DNA of 64,000 nt, from positions 11,735,391 through 11,799,390 of the forward strand of contig NC_092657.1 of NCBI RefSeq assembly GCF_032118995.1, given 5' to 3'. This DNA comes from Asterias amurensis. Taxonomy: Eukaryota; Echinodermata; Asteroidea; Forcipulatida; Asteriidae. The translations under genes and the position numbers were made by a program. The notes beneath the pieces were generated by a model. The model did no database searches. It saw only the letters and a program-made list of their open reading frames with translations, and had not been told where the DNA came from. This document shows positions 1 to 11,507 of the stretch, one piece after another. The stretch's first letter is position 1; every line of letters starts with the position of its first letter.

Positions 1-610
1 AGAGTTGTTGTTGATGATGATGACGATGTTTGCGACGATGTTTTGCGACGATGTTCCGTGAGTTGAAGTAGGTGCCTATTCCGTGAGTTGAGTTATTTTG
101 CCTGTTCCGTGAGGTGAAGTAGGTGCCTGTTCCGTGAGTTGAAGTAGGTGGCTATTCCGTGAGTTGAAGTAGGTGCCTGTTCCGTAAGTTGAGTTATTTT
201 GCCTGTTCCGTGAGTTGAAGTAGGTGCCTATTCCGTGAGTTGAAGTAGGTGCCTGTTCCGTGAGTTGAAGTAGTGCCTGTTTCGTAAGTTGAGTTATTTT
301 GCCTATTCCGTGAGTTGAAGTAGGTGCCTGTTCCGTAAGTTGAGTTATTTTGCCTATTCCGTGAGTTGAAGTAGGTGCCTATTCCGTGAGTTGAAGTAGG
401 TGCCTGTTTCGTAAGTTGAAGTAGGTGCCTGTTCCGTAAGTTAAAGTGTGCGTTGTAATAATCGATGAGTGGGAAATACAACAACAAAGAGAGTTGTTGG
501 TTGTTGTTGATGATGATGACGATGTTTGCGACGATGTTTTGCGTCGATGTTCCGTGAGTTGAAATAGGTGCCTGTTTCGAAAGTTGAAGTAGGTGCCTGT
601 TTCGGAACGT
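1..610. repeat. Degenerate 24-26 bp minisatellite
   Basis: Repeated units of the kind TGCCTGTTCCGTGAGTTGAA, with GTAGGT or GTTATTT endings, fill the interval. Two copies of a longer leader containing GATGATGATGACGATG lie at about 12-60 and 508-550. Position 437-462 carries GTGTGCGTTGTAATAATCGA, a word from the ~295-bp repeat found 3' of the SAM/EEP exon at 21,791-22,890. The array is therefore the copy A counterpart of the degenerate minisatellite at 22,905-23,240. The open frame on the minus strand here is only a stop-free repeat. Confidence 0.85.
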
Positions 611-934
611 TGAACTATACTATTAAATTATTGTTTATTTATTGTAAATTATGCTTCTTTAGAAAACTTTAAGTATTATGTTTCTTTAAAAAAAACCGGA
701 TCTTTCATGTCTGTTTGGAAAAACTGAACAGTCATGTCTATTTGGAAAAGCTAAAACATTACTCCTGTTATTCTGGGGGAAAACGTTTTTTTTTTGCATT
801 TTGAAAGAGATGATCTTAAAAATGTCGTTCTATAGAAGTCATTAATCAATAAACATAATTATAATTATTTGAAAAAAAAAAATAGAATTTGGTTTGCGTT
901 TCACTTCATTTACATATTAATATTATAATTACAA

Positions 935-1235
935 ATTATTATATAGCGCATTTCATAATAACCGTATCAATGCGCTTTACATTAGTGCCCTGGTCATAGG
1001 GCCAATAACATCCCTGTAATGTTTCTCAGCTCCCTAGTTAGGGAGTATACAGCCCTGAGCTGCCTGTAAGGCGCTTGTGGCTGTCCATGCACAATATCAA
1101 CCTCTACCCTCGCGGGTACCCATTTATACCACTGGGTGATAAGAAGCAATTATAGTAAAGTATCTTGCTCAAGGACACAAGTGTCACGATCGGGATTCGA
1201 ACCCACACTCTGGTGAATCAGCACCAGAACTTGAA
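935..1235 (-). mobile_element. tRNA-derived SINE, 5'-truncated head
   Basis: The body shares the words CTCAGCTCCCT, GGGTACCCATTTA and CAAGGACACAAGTGTCACGA with the elements at 1,350-1,815 and 16,000-16,190. At 1,190-1,215 the plus strand reads GGGATTCGAACCCACACTCT, the complement of a box B (GGTTCGAATCC) inside a tRNA T-arm. The anticodon-side half of the head is lost. Confidence 0.7.
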
Positions 1236-1349
1236 TAATACATAACGTATAGTATAATTGCCTCTTTTCACCCAGGGGTACATCTGAATCAATAGGATAC
1301 TTAAGTTGTGTTTCCTGTTTTGTCCTTACGTGACCACCTATTTAAAAAA

Positions 1350-1815
1350 AATAAAAATAATAATGGCTTCGTCTATGGCGCTTTAACATTATTACCCCTG
1401 GTCACTGGGCCTTAAATAATTCCTTAAATCCTATGTAGCGCACTAAGCTTATCAATCACAACAGAGCCGTATATTGGGAGAGTTGCGACAACTTGCGATT
1501 ATAAGCCATTTTGTTCCTCAAGGAACGCATGGGCGAACACGGGGTACCAGACTAGTCTGCCCATTGGGTTGTGCTGCGTTTGAAGACAACATGGCGCCCA
1601 GCAACCACGTGACCTCACAGCTCTGAATCACAATAACCTACTCCGCCCTCACAGGTACACATTTACCACTGGGTGAAGAGAAGCAATTATACTATACGAA
1701 ATGTATTATGCTCAAGGACACAAGTGTCACGGCTTGGGACTCGAACCCACACTCTGCTGAACAGAAACACCAGAGCTTGAGCTCGGTGCTCTTAACCGTT
1801 CGGCCACGACACGGC
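1350..1815 (-). mobile_element. tRNA-derived SINE with class-II tRNA-like head
   Basis: Read on the minus strand from about 1,812, the head contains TGGCCGAACGGTTAAGAGC, matching a Pol III box A, then a Leu/Ser-like long variable arm, then GTGGGTTCGAGTCCC, matching box B. The body follows to about 1,350. The head has diverged too far from a working tRNA to be called a tRNA gene. Confidence 0.75.
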
Positions 1816-3021
1816 ACAAGGGTCAATAATACGTTTACTTTCATATACTATAACAATTATAATGTGAGACTCAAATTAAACACAATGTCCACAAATTTAC
1901 ATACAACTTACACAGTGTTATTATAAGATAATGATGATAGAAAGCTTCCCTTAATTTATTACTTGCTGTTGTGCAGCTGTAGTTAAAAAAAAGAAAAGAA
2001 AAAGTGAAACAATGTCCCGAAAATAAGCTTCGTCAAAGTTTTAGCATGTGAAACGTATTTACCAGTTATGGTATTTTACCATAACTGGTTAATACGTTTT
2101 TACATGCAAAATAATGTTCCTTCTCACTGAGAGTGAGACGAAAATTATTTGTGTGACTTGTTTTAGTACTCATTATTTCTCATACACTATACAGCACTTT
2201 AGCAACTAAGATTTTAAAGGAATATTTCTAGTAGCATTATCTTCAAACTGAGTAGTTTAATGTACATCTCTGGACATTATGTTGTGTGTTACAAATAGTG
2301 CCCAAATCATTTAAACCGTGTAAGTTTATTGTAAACGTTTTCTGTGGATGTTGTGTTTTGTGCCATACATGAAGTAATTTTCGTGTGTTTCTGAGTTTTA
2401 GGCCTAAGCATTGTGCACTGTAATCTTCGTGTGTCTTTGAGTATTAGACCTAAGCATTGTGCACTGTAATCTTTGGGGATGTTTATTGGGTTGCACCCGT
2501 TCGCTCCTCCACAAAGAGTGAGAAAGCGCCCTCTTGCGGATTACTCAATAACAAGAGCAGCCTGAATATTAGACTGGGATAAAGACAGTTCTTTGCTGGC
2601 AGATCCATAATAGCATTTGACTGCGTATCTCTATGTGAAATGACTGGGGTCAAAGTTAATCTACACGCCGGTTCTCAAGGAAGGTCTCTGGCGTTATTCA
2701 CGAGCCTCGAAGTGTGACGTCAGATGTTCAGGCTTTCTGATTATTAGACTGGTTCCATGTACTTATGAGCAAGGTGTTGGCTTTAGTATACATGTGCGCC
2801 GGGTGTAACTGCAAATCTCCAAAACCATGAAGGCCATGTGAAATGTTTCTAGGTCAAAGCTGACCATCTACTAGGGCTCAACAGGATCCTGTTAAATGAG
2901 CTTTTGACCGCATATCCCAATCACATTTTGAGTACACATTAGCTTGCATTGTAAATTTGTAAAACACATTACATACAAACACTTTGCACAGGCAGCAGGC
3001 AATCGAAATTCAGCTACTTAA

Positions 3022-4961
3022 AGGAACACGTTGCCTTTGATAGGTCGAGTTGGTCTTTGGAAAGCGTTCGTGACCGTTTGTTATAAAATGCATTGTGTAG
3101 AAAGATGTAAAAGCATAATCAATCATCCACACAAACACGCCTAGTCTTGGTGCAAGACGTTTCTCGTTTCCTTATCACGCACACCGCGGCCAATTCACCG
3201 ACAGCGCGCGCAACGAGTCACCTGACTTATAGTCCACTCACTGCCGCGGAGAAACGCCTTGGTCCGTGTACAGATCGCTCGGGAAATTCCGAGCACATTC
3301 CAATCATGCCGTGCTGCGGTAGGCCTGCATAACTCTGACGTAGCAGTATCAGCATATTTTCCCACAGTCTGGTATCTGTACGTCTTCGATGCAACGCAAC
3401 CAGAAACAGCCAGGCTTCCTCGTATGTTGGTGTGTAGGGCTTGTATATTTACGTTAGTCTTTTAATTTTTGTAAACATGATTGCTACTGAACGATGTGCG
3501 AATTTTAGTTTGCCCTGAAATATGTTTTTTGGGAAGATTTTTAGAATTTTTGTAAATGCAATTAATTGAGGGGAATGGAACCTTAAAATGTTATGAACGA
3601 GGATGTTTATTAGCAACAGAGCTAACAAAAATAGATCAATGTACACGAACATGGGATTTTCTGGCATTTTTAGTCTTAGTCCAAATGGTAACTTTGTAGG
3701 AAAAAAACATTATAGGGTCACAGTGCCTGAAAGTACTTTTTATGCAGAAAAAAACTAAACACTACAACCGAAACTTCCGTATCATACTCACACAGCTTGG
3801 TCAAAATCAACCGGTGGTCGACCACCATTACATGTATATCTAAGCCTGTGAGTAATTTGACACGTCTTCGCGAAGATAAGAAGCCCTGCCACAACACCAC
3901 GTTGGCATTCGGCTGTGTACTGTGTGCATGTGTGCAAGAAGGTACAGCCAGACATATCCATTGCCGACACACTTGGCCACAATTATACGTGGCATGTAAT
4001 GGAGGCTATTTTCGCCCCAAACTGTGCTTTATAGTAAAGTGCCGATAGCCATGCACGCCAGGATATCTTTCCTTATTTTCGAAATAATGTGCAAATATAC
4101 CCATACAAGTTACAAGTTCTCTCATCCGCAAATAAAACACTCGACTCCTCGAGTCTTGCCGATGCGGTCAGCAATATTGTTATTGTATTTTTTCATTGAC
4201 TGACAATTTCTTCCCTCTAACAATCGATCGCAACCGCTGATCTCTAATTAATAATAACATATGAAGATCAGTGATCGCCTAGCTTTGCATGCACAACAAA
4301 ACGCACATGGTGTGTATACCCCCGGGTTCCCGCCATAGCATGATGCAGCGAGGCTTTTACTCGACACGTCGGGTGCATTCTCAAGTTACCAGGCTGGCCC
4401 GCTTGTCTGTTTCCAGTTGTGCGCGTGCGTAGTATTTTGTTGACCCACACGTTGAATATGTATGTGAGGTCACATAACTCAAACATGGACACGGACCAAG
4501 ACGTTTCTCCGGCGGTGAGTTTACTTATTAGTCAGGTGAGTCGTTGCGCGCGCTGTCGGTGAGTTGGCCGCGGTGTGTAAGAAAAGGAAACGAGAAACGT
4601 CTTGCACCAAGACTAAAACATGCCTCGAAATAGCACGGTTTTATTTTTACCTCGTCGACTAACATGGTCGGCAATTTATGGGGGTCAAATGTTTGACTCC
4701 CATAAAATGGCCGACCGTGTTTGCTCGCAAAGTACAATGAAAACCGTGCAATTTCGAGTCAAATTTGTGTTGATCATTGTGTACTACATTTAAAACAACT
4801 TTCTAACCATATTTTTTTTTTATAAGAGATGTTAAATTTGCATCGGGGATAAAGAATAATTATTATTATTATTTTTTTATTATTTTTTATTATTTATAAT
4901 TCATAACAGTTACAAACGCTTTTTATAGACCAACTCGTTCGATCCAAGGCAACGTGTTCCT
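3022..4961. mobile_element. TTAA-type MITE (AGGAACACGTTGCC family)
   Basis: The left end reads AGGAACACGTTGCCTTTGAT and the right end is its near reverse complement, ending GGCAACGTGTTCCT. TTAA flanks both ends (3,018-3,021 and 4,962-4,965). Inside, GGGGTCAAATGTTTGACTCC and its neighbours form a central palindrome. The element is split by the insertion at 3,142-4,615. Relatives lie at 5,128-5,475, 42,520-42,755 and 45,633-46,014. A TTAA target duplication is typical of piggyBac/Kolobok-type transposases. Confidence 0.8.
3142..4615. mobile_element. TIR transposon with 9-bp target duplication, nested
   Basis: Terminal inverted repeats of about 118 bp (3,142-3,260 and 4,498-4,615) begin TAGTCTTGGTGCAAGACGTT. 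The flanks AAACACGCC (3,133-3,141) and AAACATGCC (4,616-4,624) are a 9-bp target duplication with one mismatch. Long TIRs with a 9-bp duplication fit Mutator-like elements. The 1.47-kb length and lack of a long reading frame make it non-autonomous. Confidence 0.75.
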
Positions 4962-5127
4962 TTAACATCAACTCGGACCAATCAACCGTCACTAATTCGT
5001 TCGTAATTCATTGCGATGGAATGACATTGGACAGTTTTGAAACGGTGTTCATAATACTTGATGTGAACAGGAAGTAAGCACAGTGAACCTTCCGATCAGT
5101 GGACATTATTTAAGAATACTATTAAAA

Positions 5128-5475
5128 TAACACGTTGCCTTGGATCGGACGAGTTGGTCTATACAAAACTTTTTTTGAAACCGTTTGTTATGAAATGCAT
5201 ATGGTTAGAAAGATGTTTTAGAAGTAGAAATATAATGATCCACACAAATATCACTCAAAATAGCACGGTTTTTCCTTTTACGTCGCGAACCAACAGCGTC
5301 GGCCGTTTATGGGAGTCACAAATTTGACTCCCATAAACGGCCGACCGTTTTAAACCACGCAATTTCGAGGCAAATTTGTGTAGATATTAAATTGTATTCT
5401 TTTTTTACAACATCTTTCTACCCATATGCATTTTATAACAAAAGGTTTCAAAAGCTTTTTATAGACCAACTACTG
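5128..5475. mobile_element. MITE, AGGAACACGTTGCC family, partial
   Basis: It shares the ACACGTTGCCTTGGATCGG end and the central palindrome around GGGAGTCACAAATTTGACTC with the element at 3,022. The right end stops at TATAGACCAACT, so the terminal repeat is truncated. Nothing recognisable lies between 5,476 and 5,770. Confidence 0.75.
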
Positions 5476-5770
5476 ACAAAGTCCAATTTCGAAAAGGCAA
5501 CTGTCATTAATTATCTGAGCAGTGCTTTGTGCACTTTGTTATTATGTTCCAAAACATTTTTTCTGGTTTGGCGTCACTCTTAATACGCATGTCCACAAAC
5601 GACCACTTGGGTATAAAAGTGATCGACGCCGAGAGATCGTCGTCAGTATTTCCAATCAGGATACTGCCCAGGTCTCATTCAATCAATCAGAAAAGTGGTA
5701 AGTTTTTATTGTGCTCGTCATCAACAACAAACTAATTATGTATAATTAATTCTGACTTATTTGAGGCTTA

Positions 5771-6321
5771 CAGGAATTGTACATTATTGGTAACTACTCA
5801 AAATGTTTGTTAGCATAAAAAACTTACTTGGTAACGAGCAATGTAGAACTGTTGGTAGTATTTGTTAGAAACAGCCCGCCCACCTGAAGTAACGTAGTTG
5901 TTGATAAAGAATTAATTTCTCACTAAAATATTTGCTCAGCTGAGGTCTCGAATTCAAGCCACAACACTTAAATGCAACAAGGGTGTTTTTTCTTCCATTA
6001 TTTTCTCGCTACTTCGACGACGAATTGAGTCAAAATTTTTACCGGTCTGTTATTTTATATGCATGTACATAATGCATAAAATAACAACAAATCTGTGAAG
6101 ATTAGAGCTCAATCGGTCGCTTGATTTCGAGACCTCAAAATTCAAAGTCTGAGGTCTCGAAATCAAATTCGTGTAAAAATAATTCTTTCTCGAAAACTAC
6201 GTCACTTCAGATGGAGCGGTTTCTCACAATGTTTTATACCATCAACCTCTTCCCATTACTCGTCACCAAGAAAGGTTGTATGCTAATAATTAATTATTTT
6301 GAGTAATTACCAATAGTGTCC
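5771..6321. mobile_element. MITE, AGGCAGTGGACACTATTGG family, diverged
   Basis: It carries the family words ATTGGTAACTACTCAAAAT, GAGGTCTCGAATTC, CTCGAAAACTACGTCACTTC and, at the right, GAGTAATTACCAATAGTGTC. The left end is eroded. The two arms form a long imperfect hairpin. This is the commonest MITE in the window. Confidence 0.75.
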
Positions 6322-7115
6322 ACCAGTAGGGCCAACCAAGCACGGAACTGAGTTGCATATTTTGACATGAGATTGATTCACTGAGACAGCTGCATTGTCT
6401 AGCCCTGTCTCTCTTTAGAGCTCAGTGCAAATAAAACACTTGCTAGTTTTCATGGAACTCTTTTTTGGGAGGTCTTGGCTTATGCCATCTGATTTCTGTT
6501 TGGGAATTCCTTTCAGCCCCGTAATATATTGTTGCCTACATAGATGAACAATCCTAGTTAGATTATAACTATAATATATACCGAAAGAGTAAACTTATAG
6601 GTTTTTTTTTTTGTCCAAACTGTTTCGAAATATCAAGATGCGTAACTATTATGCGGCTGTTTCAATGGGTGAAATTATCCCTAATGCACAACATCGTTTT
6701 AAAGGATCCGGTACTTTTTCAAAATGTCCACAGATTTACATTAAACTTACAGGGTTTGAAGGTACTGATAGTGGAAAGCTTCCCTTCAAATATTAACTGA
6801 GACTGTGTAGTGCTGTGAGAAAATTAATGTGTAAAACAAGTCAGAAAAATAATTTTCGTCTAGAGAAGACGCAAATTATTTTAGCATGTACCATTCCATT
6901 AAACTAGTAATGATATTATACCAAAACCATGCTAACACTGAGACGAAAATTATTTGTTTTTACTCATTTCTCAAAAACTAGAGGCACCTCAGTTTATAGT
7001 AAAATTTCAAGGGAAGCTTTATACTATCATAATCTTCAAACTGTGTTAGTGTAATGTAAATCTCTGGACATTGTGTTTTGTGTTAGGAAAAAGTACATAG
7101 ACCCTTTAAAACTCT
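6322..7115. mobile_element. Unassigned stretch, then MITE (TGTCCACAGATTTACATTAA family)
   Basis: Nothing is recognised from 6,322 to about 6,695. From 6,700 to 7,115 the inverted-repeat element runs between TCCACAGATTTACATTAAAC and the complementary words TGTAAATCTCTGGACATTG. It contains GAGACGAAAATTATTTG and a central hairpin. Relatives lie at 1,960-2,320, 14,385-14,642, 23,655-24,145 and (partial) 60,630-60,800. Confidence 0.65.
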
Positions 7116-7800
7116 TTGGGATTTTTATCCAGGGTTGTTTTTCAAACTACAAAAGCTGTTGGCAAGTTGCCAATAAGATTACAATTGGATAAGTCCCTTT
7201 ATGAGCAACAATATTGCAAGAAACGGGAAAGTACCACATTGTGTTTTCAATGTTCAAGGTTCAATGTTCAATGAGTCTGGATACAGGCGCTCGGATGTTT
7301 CAATGTCTGTCTAGACAGTAGGGGTCATCTATGTCTCTATGACGAAACTGCCTCGTATATCTAACAACTAAAAAGGATCGGCAGAAACTATTTTTCCCAC
7401 TAGTTTCAGTTCCCGCCAATTAATGTAAACAGTGACATCTGCATTGCTATTATATGCTTTCTGTGTTGGTAAGAACTCTACCATTAAATGTTTACATACT
7501 GGTGACATTGCCTGAAGTCACGGCATTTTGTTTACAGACGAGGATCGAGAAAAAACACCTTTGTTCTCTGTTTATTTCCCGGGCTATATCAATAGTTCTG
7601 GCACGAACACACTGGTACTTACCCTTCGCGAGCAAAATGTTACTCAATAATTTGTTTCTTTTCAAAAACTTGTTGGCAGGAAGCCAACAAAAGTCGGACG
7701 ACGGCCTTGTTGTACCTCGTTCAACAACCTCGTACCTCGTACAACAACCTCGAAAACCATGCTTCGACACCACAGTATCAAGTACTCCTGTTACGTACTG
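7116..7800. other. Gene-free stretch, nothing recognised
   Basis: Short open frames occur on both strands, with no domain, no convincing splice context and no match to the repeat families of the window. A small direct repeat (GTACCTCGT/CAACAACCTCG) sits at 7,709-7,752. Confidence 0.6.
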
Positions 7801-9050
7801 CGCAGTATAGTATATACTAGCGGGATGCCGCGCTTCGCGCCTCAACCCAACTAGAAAGCTCTACGTAAAAATGCTGCAAGTGTAGCGTTGTGTACAGGGG
7901 GGGGGGGGTAATGTGGCTGGGCAGGGTCACAATACAAATCACTGTGGCAAACCACCCATCCTAAGTTAAGACGAATCTTAGTGCTTTGTGAAATCGTACA
8001 CTTGTCCACTTTTTTCCGTTTCGGCATTGTCGGTCCCATCCATATTTTCCAGTTTCCAGCGGATCCCGATAGTTGTTCTTTCCCAGTCCCGTTTATATAT
8101 CCCGTTTCATTAATTTTGTTCCCGTTCAGTTGATTATTTTCTGTCCTATATATTTTTCAAACCCCTTTGCTTTTTCCCCCTCACCAGCCTCGTTAATTTT
8201 TTTCCCCAACTCCCTGTCCCAACCGTGTGCCCCTTCCCTATCCCACTTCTAACTTCCCACTTCCCTATCTAACCCACGCCTCCGTGCCTCTCCCGTCCCC
8301 ACGATCCCCTGAATTGGCATTCTTCTTTGCTTCCCACTGTTTGCCCATAACACATATTATTTTCCAGTTGCGCGCGGGTCCCGTTTGTGTTTTTTCCCGT
8401 TTTGTGGGCTTGATCCCCCCCATTCAGTTTAATATTTTCCTGTCCCATGTCCCACATCACGATAGTCCTTTTTTAATTTTGTTCATTCCCTACCCCAGCC
8501 CTGTTCATTTTCCCCGTCATTTCTGTTTTTGACGTCCCCCCCGTCCCCCGTTCCACAGACGTACCACTTTGTGCCCCTACGTCCTATCCCCGTCCAAAAT
8601 CTAACCCGTGCCTCCTTCCCGTCATCCCGCCCGTGAATTGTTCTTTGCACTTTTTGCCGTCCCATAACTTCCCCTGTTCCCCGCGGGTCCCGCCAGTCAG
8701 GTGGTTCTCCGTTTCGTGTATGACGTGATCTAATAACCCCCACCAGCCTTCGTCCTGTCGTCGTGCCCCACCCCCCCCCCCCAATGCATTGTTCTTTACT
8801 GTATGTACGCGCGAAGTTACTGGACGCTCGCACTGTGACTGTGACATCACAAAGGACGCCTGCCCTCAACCCCCAAAGTTACTACACGCTCGCGCTTTGA
8901 CTGTGACGTCACAAACAACACATGCCCCAACCCACGGGTACCCCGAAATTTACCCCCGGACGCATCGTTTTAGCAGGTTGCGGGCACCACTGGCAAAACA
9001 ACAATGGCGGCGCCCATGCGATTTAAGCGTTTTTATAGTATAGATTAAAA
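7801..9050. repeat. Strand-biased pyrimidine-rich block, probably TE-derived
   Basis: From about 8,040 to 8,800 the plus strand is very rich in C and T, with recurring words such as TCCCGTCCCC and CCCGTTC and a loose long-period repetition. The ends look like transposon edges: AGTATATACTAGCGGGATGC near 7,806 and TTTTATAGTATAGATTAAAA near 9,031. Two related CGCTCGC-GACTGTGACRTCACAAA units lie at 8,826-8,915. Open frames on both strands have low-complexity products and are not called as genes. Confidence 0.5.
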
Positions 9051-10415
9051 TATAGATGCGTTCCGTGAATTCAGAGCAGCGGCCGGTGCTCACGTTAAAG
9101 AGCCTTGGACAAGGCTACAATCCTGACCATATCTCGTTGGGCCCCCCTGTTCCCTTTCAATGTTGGCTCCATTTATGGCAAGCCATATGCCAAATAATTC
9201 GATAAACACTCTCGATAAACACCGTTTTTCGCTGATAGAGTTTATCGAGATAAACCTCGTTTATCAACTGATAAACATCTGGGAAGAATATTACAAATTT
9301 GTGTACTGTACAAGGTGGATCATGATCCACAGGGTCGTGTGGATCATGGCTCGGGTGGGTCGTTATAAGTCACCGCTGTTCAGAGCTCTACATCGAGTGC
9401 CAAATAGTTTTGCGCATGCGCGAGATTTTCAGAAAGTCCAACATTAGATAAATTATTCACAGCAGTGACCCCATCGCTGTTTTGTGCATGTTTCTATGAC
9501 TTTAACGATGAGTTTTGTTGGCGTTTGTGAGTAAAATTGAATTTCCCTGATATTAAAACAATGTTTGTTGTAGAGGAAAATTATTATTCTATCAAATTAT
9601 TCCGTTTATATAGCAGCAAACCCTCTGGATTAATTAAAATCAGTGGGATTCCACCAACGTCTTTCTGACGCGGCCCACATGTTTCACATACAAACTAAAC
9701 AAACGCATACAATGCACAATGTTTATTACAGTTTGCACACGTCACAAAAAGCGACAATTGCCCAATGCTTGTGTACATTACTCTTGATAAAAATGCTTCA
9801 CCAGAACGTCGTCATGTGTTATAAAAATAAACAGGGAATTGTTTTCAAAGGGTTTGCTCTCTCAATTTTGAGTGGAAAACATTAGTTGTTATATATTTCT
9901 TACGTGTGAGGTCTATTTCTCAACAAGAAAATTCACATTACGTAGATTTTGAAGGATCAATTCGACTCAAAATCCGACCATCGCAACTAACTTCATTGCA
10001 TATTCATGTTTAGTTTTCCATCTTGGCTTTTAATTGGTCAAAAATCGCGATGACCCCAGATCGTTTTCAACGGTTGAAAGGCTATGTTTTGTTTACGATT
10101 TTGACTCAAGAGAGCGCTCGTCAACAACTTCGCACATGCGCAAAACTAACTGTCAGCGAGTAAGCAGCGGTGAAGTAGATTGCCAAAAGGGGTGGGGGTG
10201 TGACGAAGACCCCCCTTTTTTTTTTTTTTACCAAGACAGTAAGTGGGAAGGTCAAAGTGTAAGACTCCATAGTTAATAATATGATACGCTGTTGAGTATT
10301 AGTCCAATTTTAAGATCAGGTAGGAATTTGATTTGTTTGTTTATAGTGGAAATACCCCCCCCCCCCCATCGGTCAAGAGTCGTCTGCTACGTTTTAATCG
10401 TGTTCGAACTTGCTC

Positions 10416-10476
10416 TCAGTTGCCGGACCGGACAACAAAGACAACCGAGTGGAAGGCCCAATTGTATGTACGTAGG
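10416..10476 (+). promoter_or_regulatory. Candidate 5' UTR exon with initiator-like start
   Basis: TCAGTT at 10,416-10,421 resembles an initiator element. The sequence runs to a strong splice donor, GG|GTAAGTTT, at 10,476/10,477. The next good acceptor is at 11,468, before the ATG exon. It contains no coding information, so the call rests only on the donor and its position; any upstream promoter is possible. Confidence 0.3.
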
Positions 10477-10805
10477 GTAAGTTTCTGTGGAGTAATACAA
10501 GTGCATTGCATTAATTCTATCCTTTGTTTCTAAAAATAAAAGAAGAAAAACAAATCTGTGGCACGCCACCACGAACCATTATTTGAGTATCAAATGTATA
10601 CGTCGAATAATTGTTTTGTTTACTCTTTGTATCGTTGCATCCGCAATTCGGCTTTTTGACAACCATGTTTGCATTTTTAATAAACCAGTATTAAAGTAAA
10701 GTAGTATTAATAATAATAATACACCATTGTTTTTGCTCTTTTTTTAAGGTTTAAATATTGTGTACATTACAGTAATAGTATCATAATTGAATATATTTAA
10801 ATACT

Positions 10806-11215
10806 TTAAACAGTGTTTATCAGATAAACAGAGTTAAACAGAGTTGTTCGCGATAAACTCTGTTTATCGGCGGAAAACAGTGTTTTTCGGCGAAAAACAG
10901 TGTTTTTCGGCGAAAAACAGTGTTTTTCGAGTGATAAACACAGTTTTTCTCGATAAGTGTTTATCAACTGATAAACATTGTTTATCGAATTATTGGGCAA
11001 TTGGCGTCGGTGTAAAACTGTGTTTATCGACCGATAAACACTGTTTTTTGCTAAACAGTGTTTATCACTGAAAACAATTTGTTTATCGGCGAAAAGCAGT
11101 GTTTATCGAGATAAACTACGTTTATCAAGTGATAAACATAGTTTTTCTCGAAAACAATATTTATCGGTCGAAAAACCGTGTTTATCGGCGATAAACAGTG
11201 TTTATCTAATTATTG
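10806..11215. repeat. Array of GTTTATCG/CGATAAAC palindromes
   Basis: About twenty copies of an 8-12 base palindromic word (TGTTTATCGNNGATAAACA and CAGTGTTTTTCGGCGAAAAA variants) are packed in 400 bp. They match the sub-terminal words of the TIR element that contains them. Confidence 0.85.
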
Positions 11216-11468
11216 GGCATTATGGCTTGCCATATCCATTTGCCGATCGTCTTCTGAGTTACAGTCAACATTGAGCGATGGGGGGGGGGGGCAATGTTTT
11301 TTTTGTATTGTGAATGGGAAGTGCACAAGGAGTTGTTTTATAATATAACGTTGTGAATGGGTGGCCCAGGATTGTAGTACTACATGTATGTGTGTTGTTA
11401 TCTTGATATTGTTTTCATGTGATATAATACAACTTATGATAATTTTAATTATTCTCTATCTTTCTCAG

Positions 11469-11507
11469 AGAGCTGGTGGACCATGGAGAGTAGGGAGTTG
11501 AGCAGAG
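11469..11507 (+). CDS. Exon 1 of RHIM/SAM gene: start codon exon
   Basis: TTTCTCAG precedes 11,469 and AG|GTAGGC follows 11,507. ATG at 11,483 lies in a strong context (GACCATGG) and opens MESRELSR plus one base (phase 1). That base joins the TT of the next exon to give Val. It is the only ATG found that feeds the RHIM exons in frame with a good splice acceptor before it. Confidence 0.55.

Larger units (their letters stand above)
611..3017 (+). other. 3' flank of duplicated unit, copy A
   Basis: No gene is seen. The stretch aligns by eye, with indels, to the flank of copy B: 640-920 with 23,260-23,520, 1,300-1,330 with 23,547-23,580, 1,960-2,470 with 23,750-24,230, 2,472-2,578 with 24,230-24,340, 2,740-2,870 with 24,330-24,460 and 2,881-3,017 with 24,787-24,925. 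After the MITE at 3,022-4,961 the match resumes for a short stretch (4,966-4,990 with 24,926-24,950). Two SINEs (935-1,235 and 1,350-1,815) are insertions absent from copy B. The matching gene body should lie upstream of the window. Confidence 0.75.
9174..11234. mobile_element. 2.06-kb TIR element with 6-bp target duplication
   Basis: The left end reads TATGGCAAGCCATATGCC and the right end TATGGCTTGCCATA. They are inverted, and both continue into AATAATT and ATAAACA words. TCCATT flanks the element at 9,168-9,173 and 11,235-11,240. Both edges contain palindromic GTTTATC/GATAAAC units, amplified at 10,806-11,215. No transposase frame is visible. The element ends 235 bp before the first coding exon of the RHIM/SAM gene, so it may supply promoter or 5' UTR sequence. 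Confidence 0.7.

Noticed and set aside
1..610. CRISPR-like appearance of regular short repeats
   Set aside because: Units are contiguous and degenerate with no unique spacers, no cas genes, and the DNA is animal.
1700..1815. A tRNA-Leu/Ser gene on the minus strand
   Set aside because: Boxes A and B are present but the acceptor stem does not pair well and a SINE body is attached; relatives occur elsewhere in the window.
7454..7845. Two overlapping 117-118 codon frames
   Set aside because: Opposite strands over the same bases, no domain or signal peptide of note, no splice context.
8227..8869. Pro-rich and Gly/Arg-rich frames
   Set aside because: Composition follows the pyrimidine bias of the block, not coding selection.
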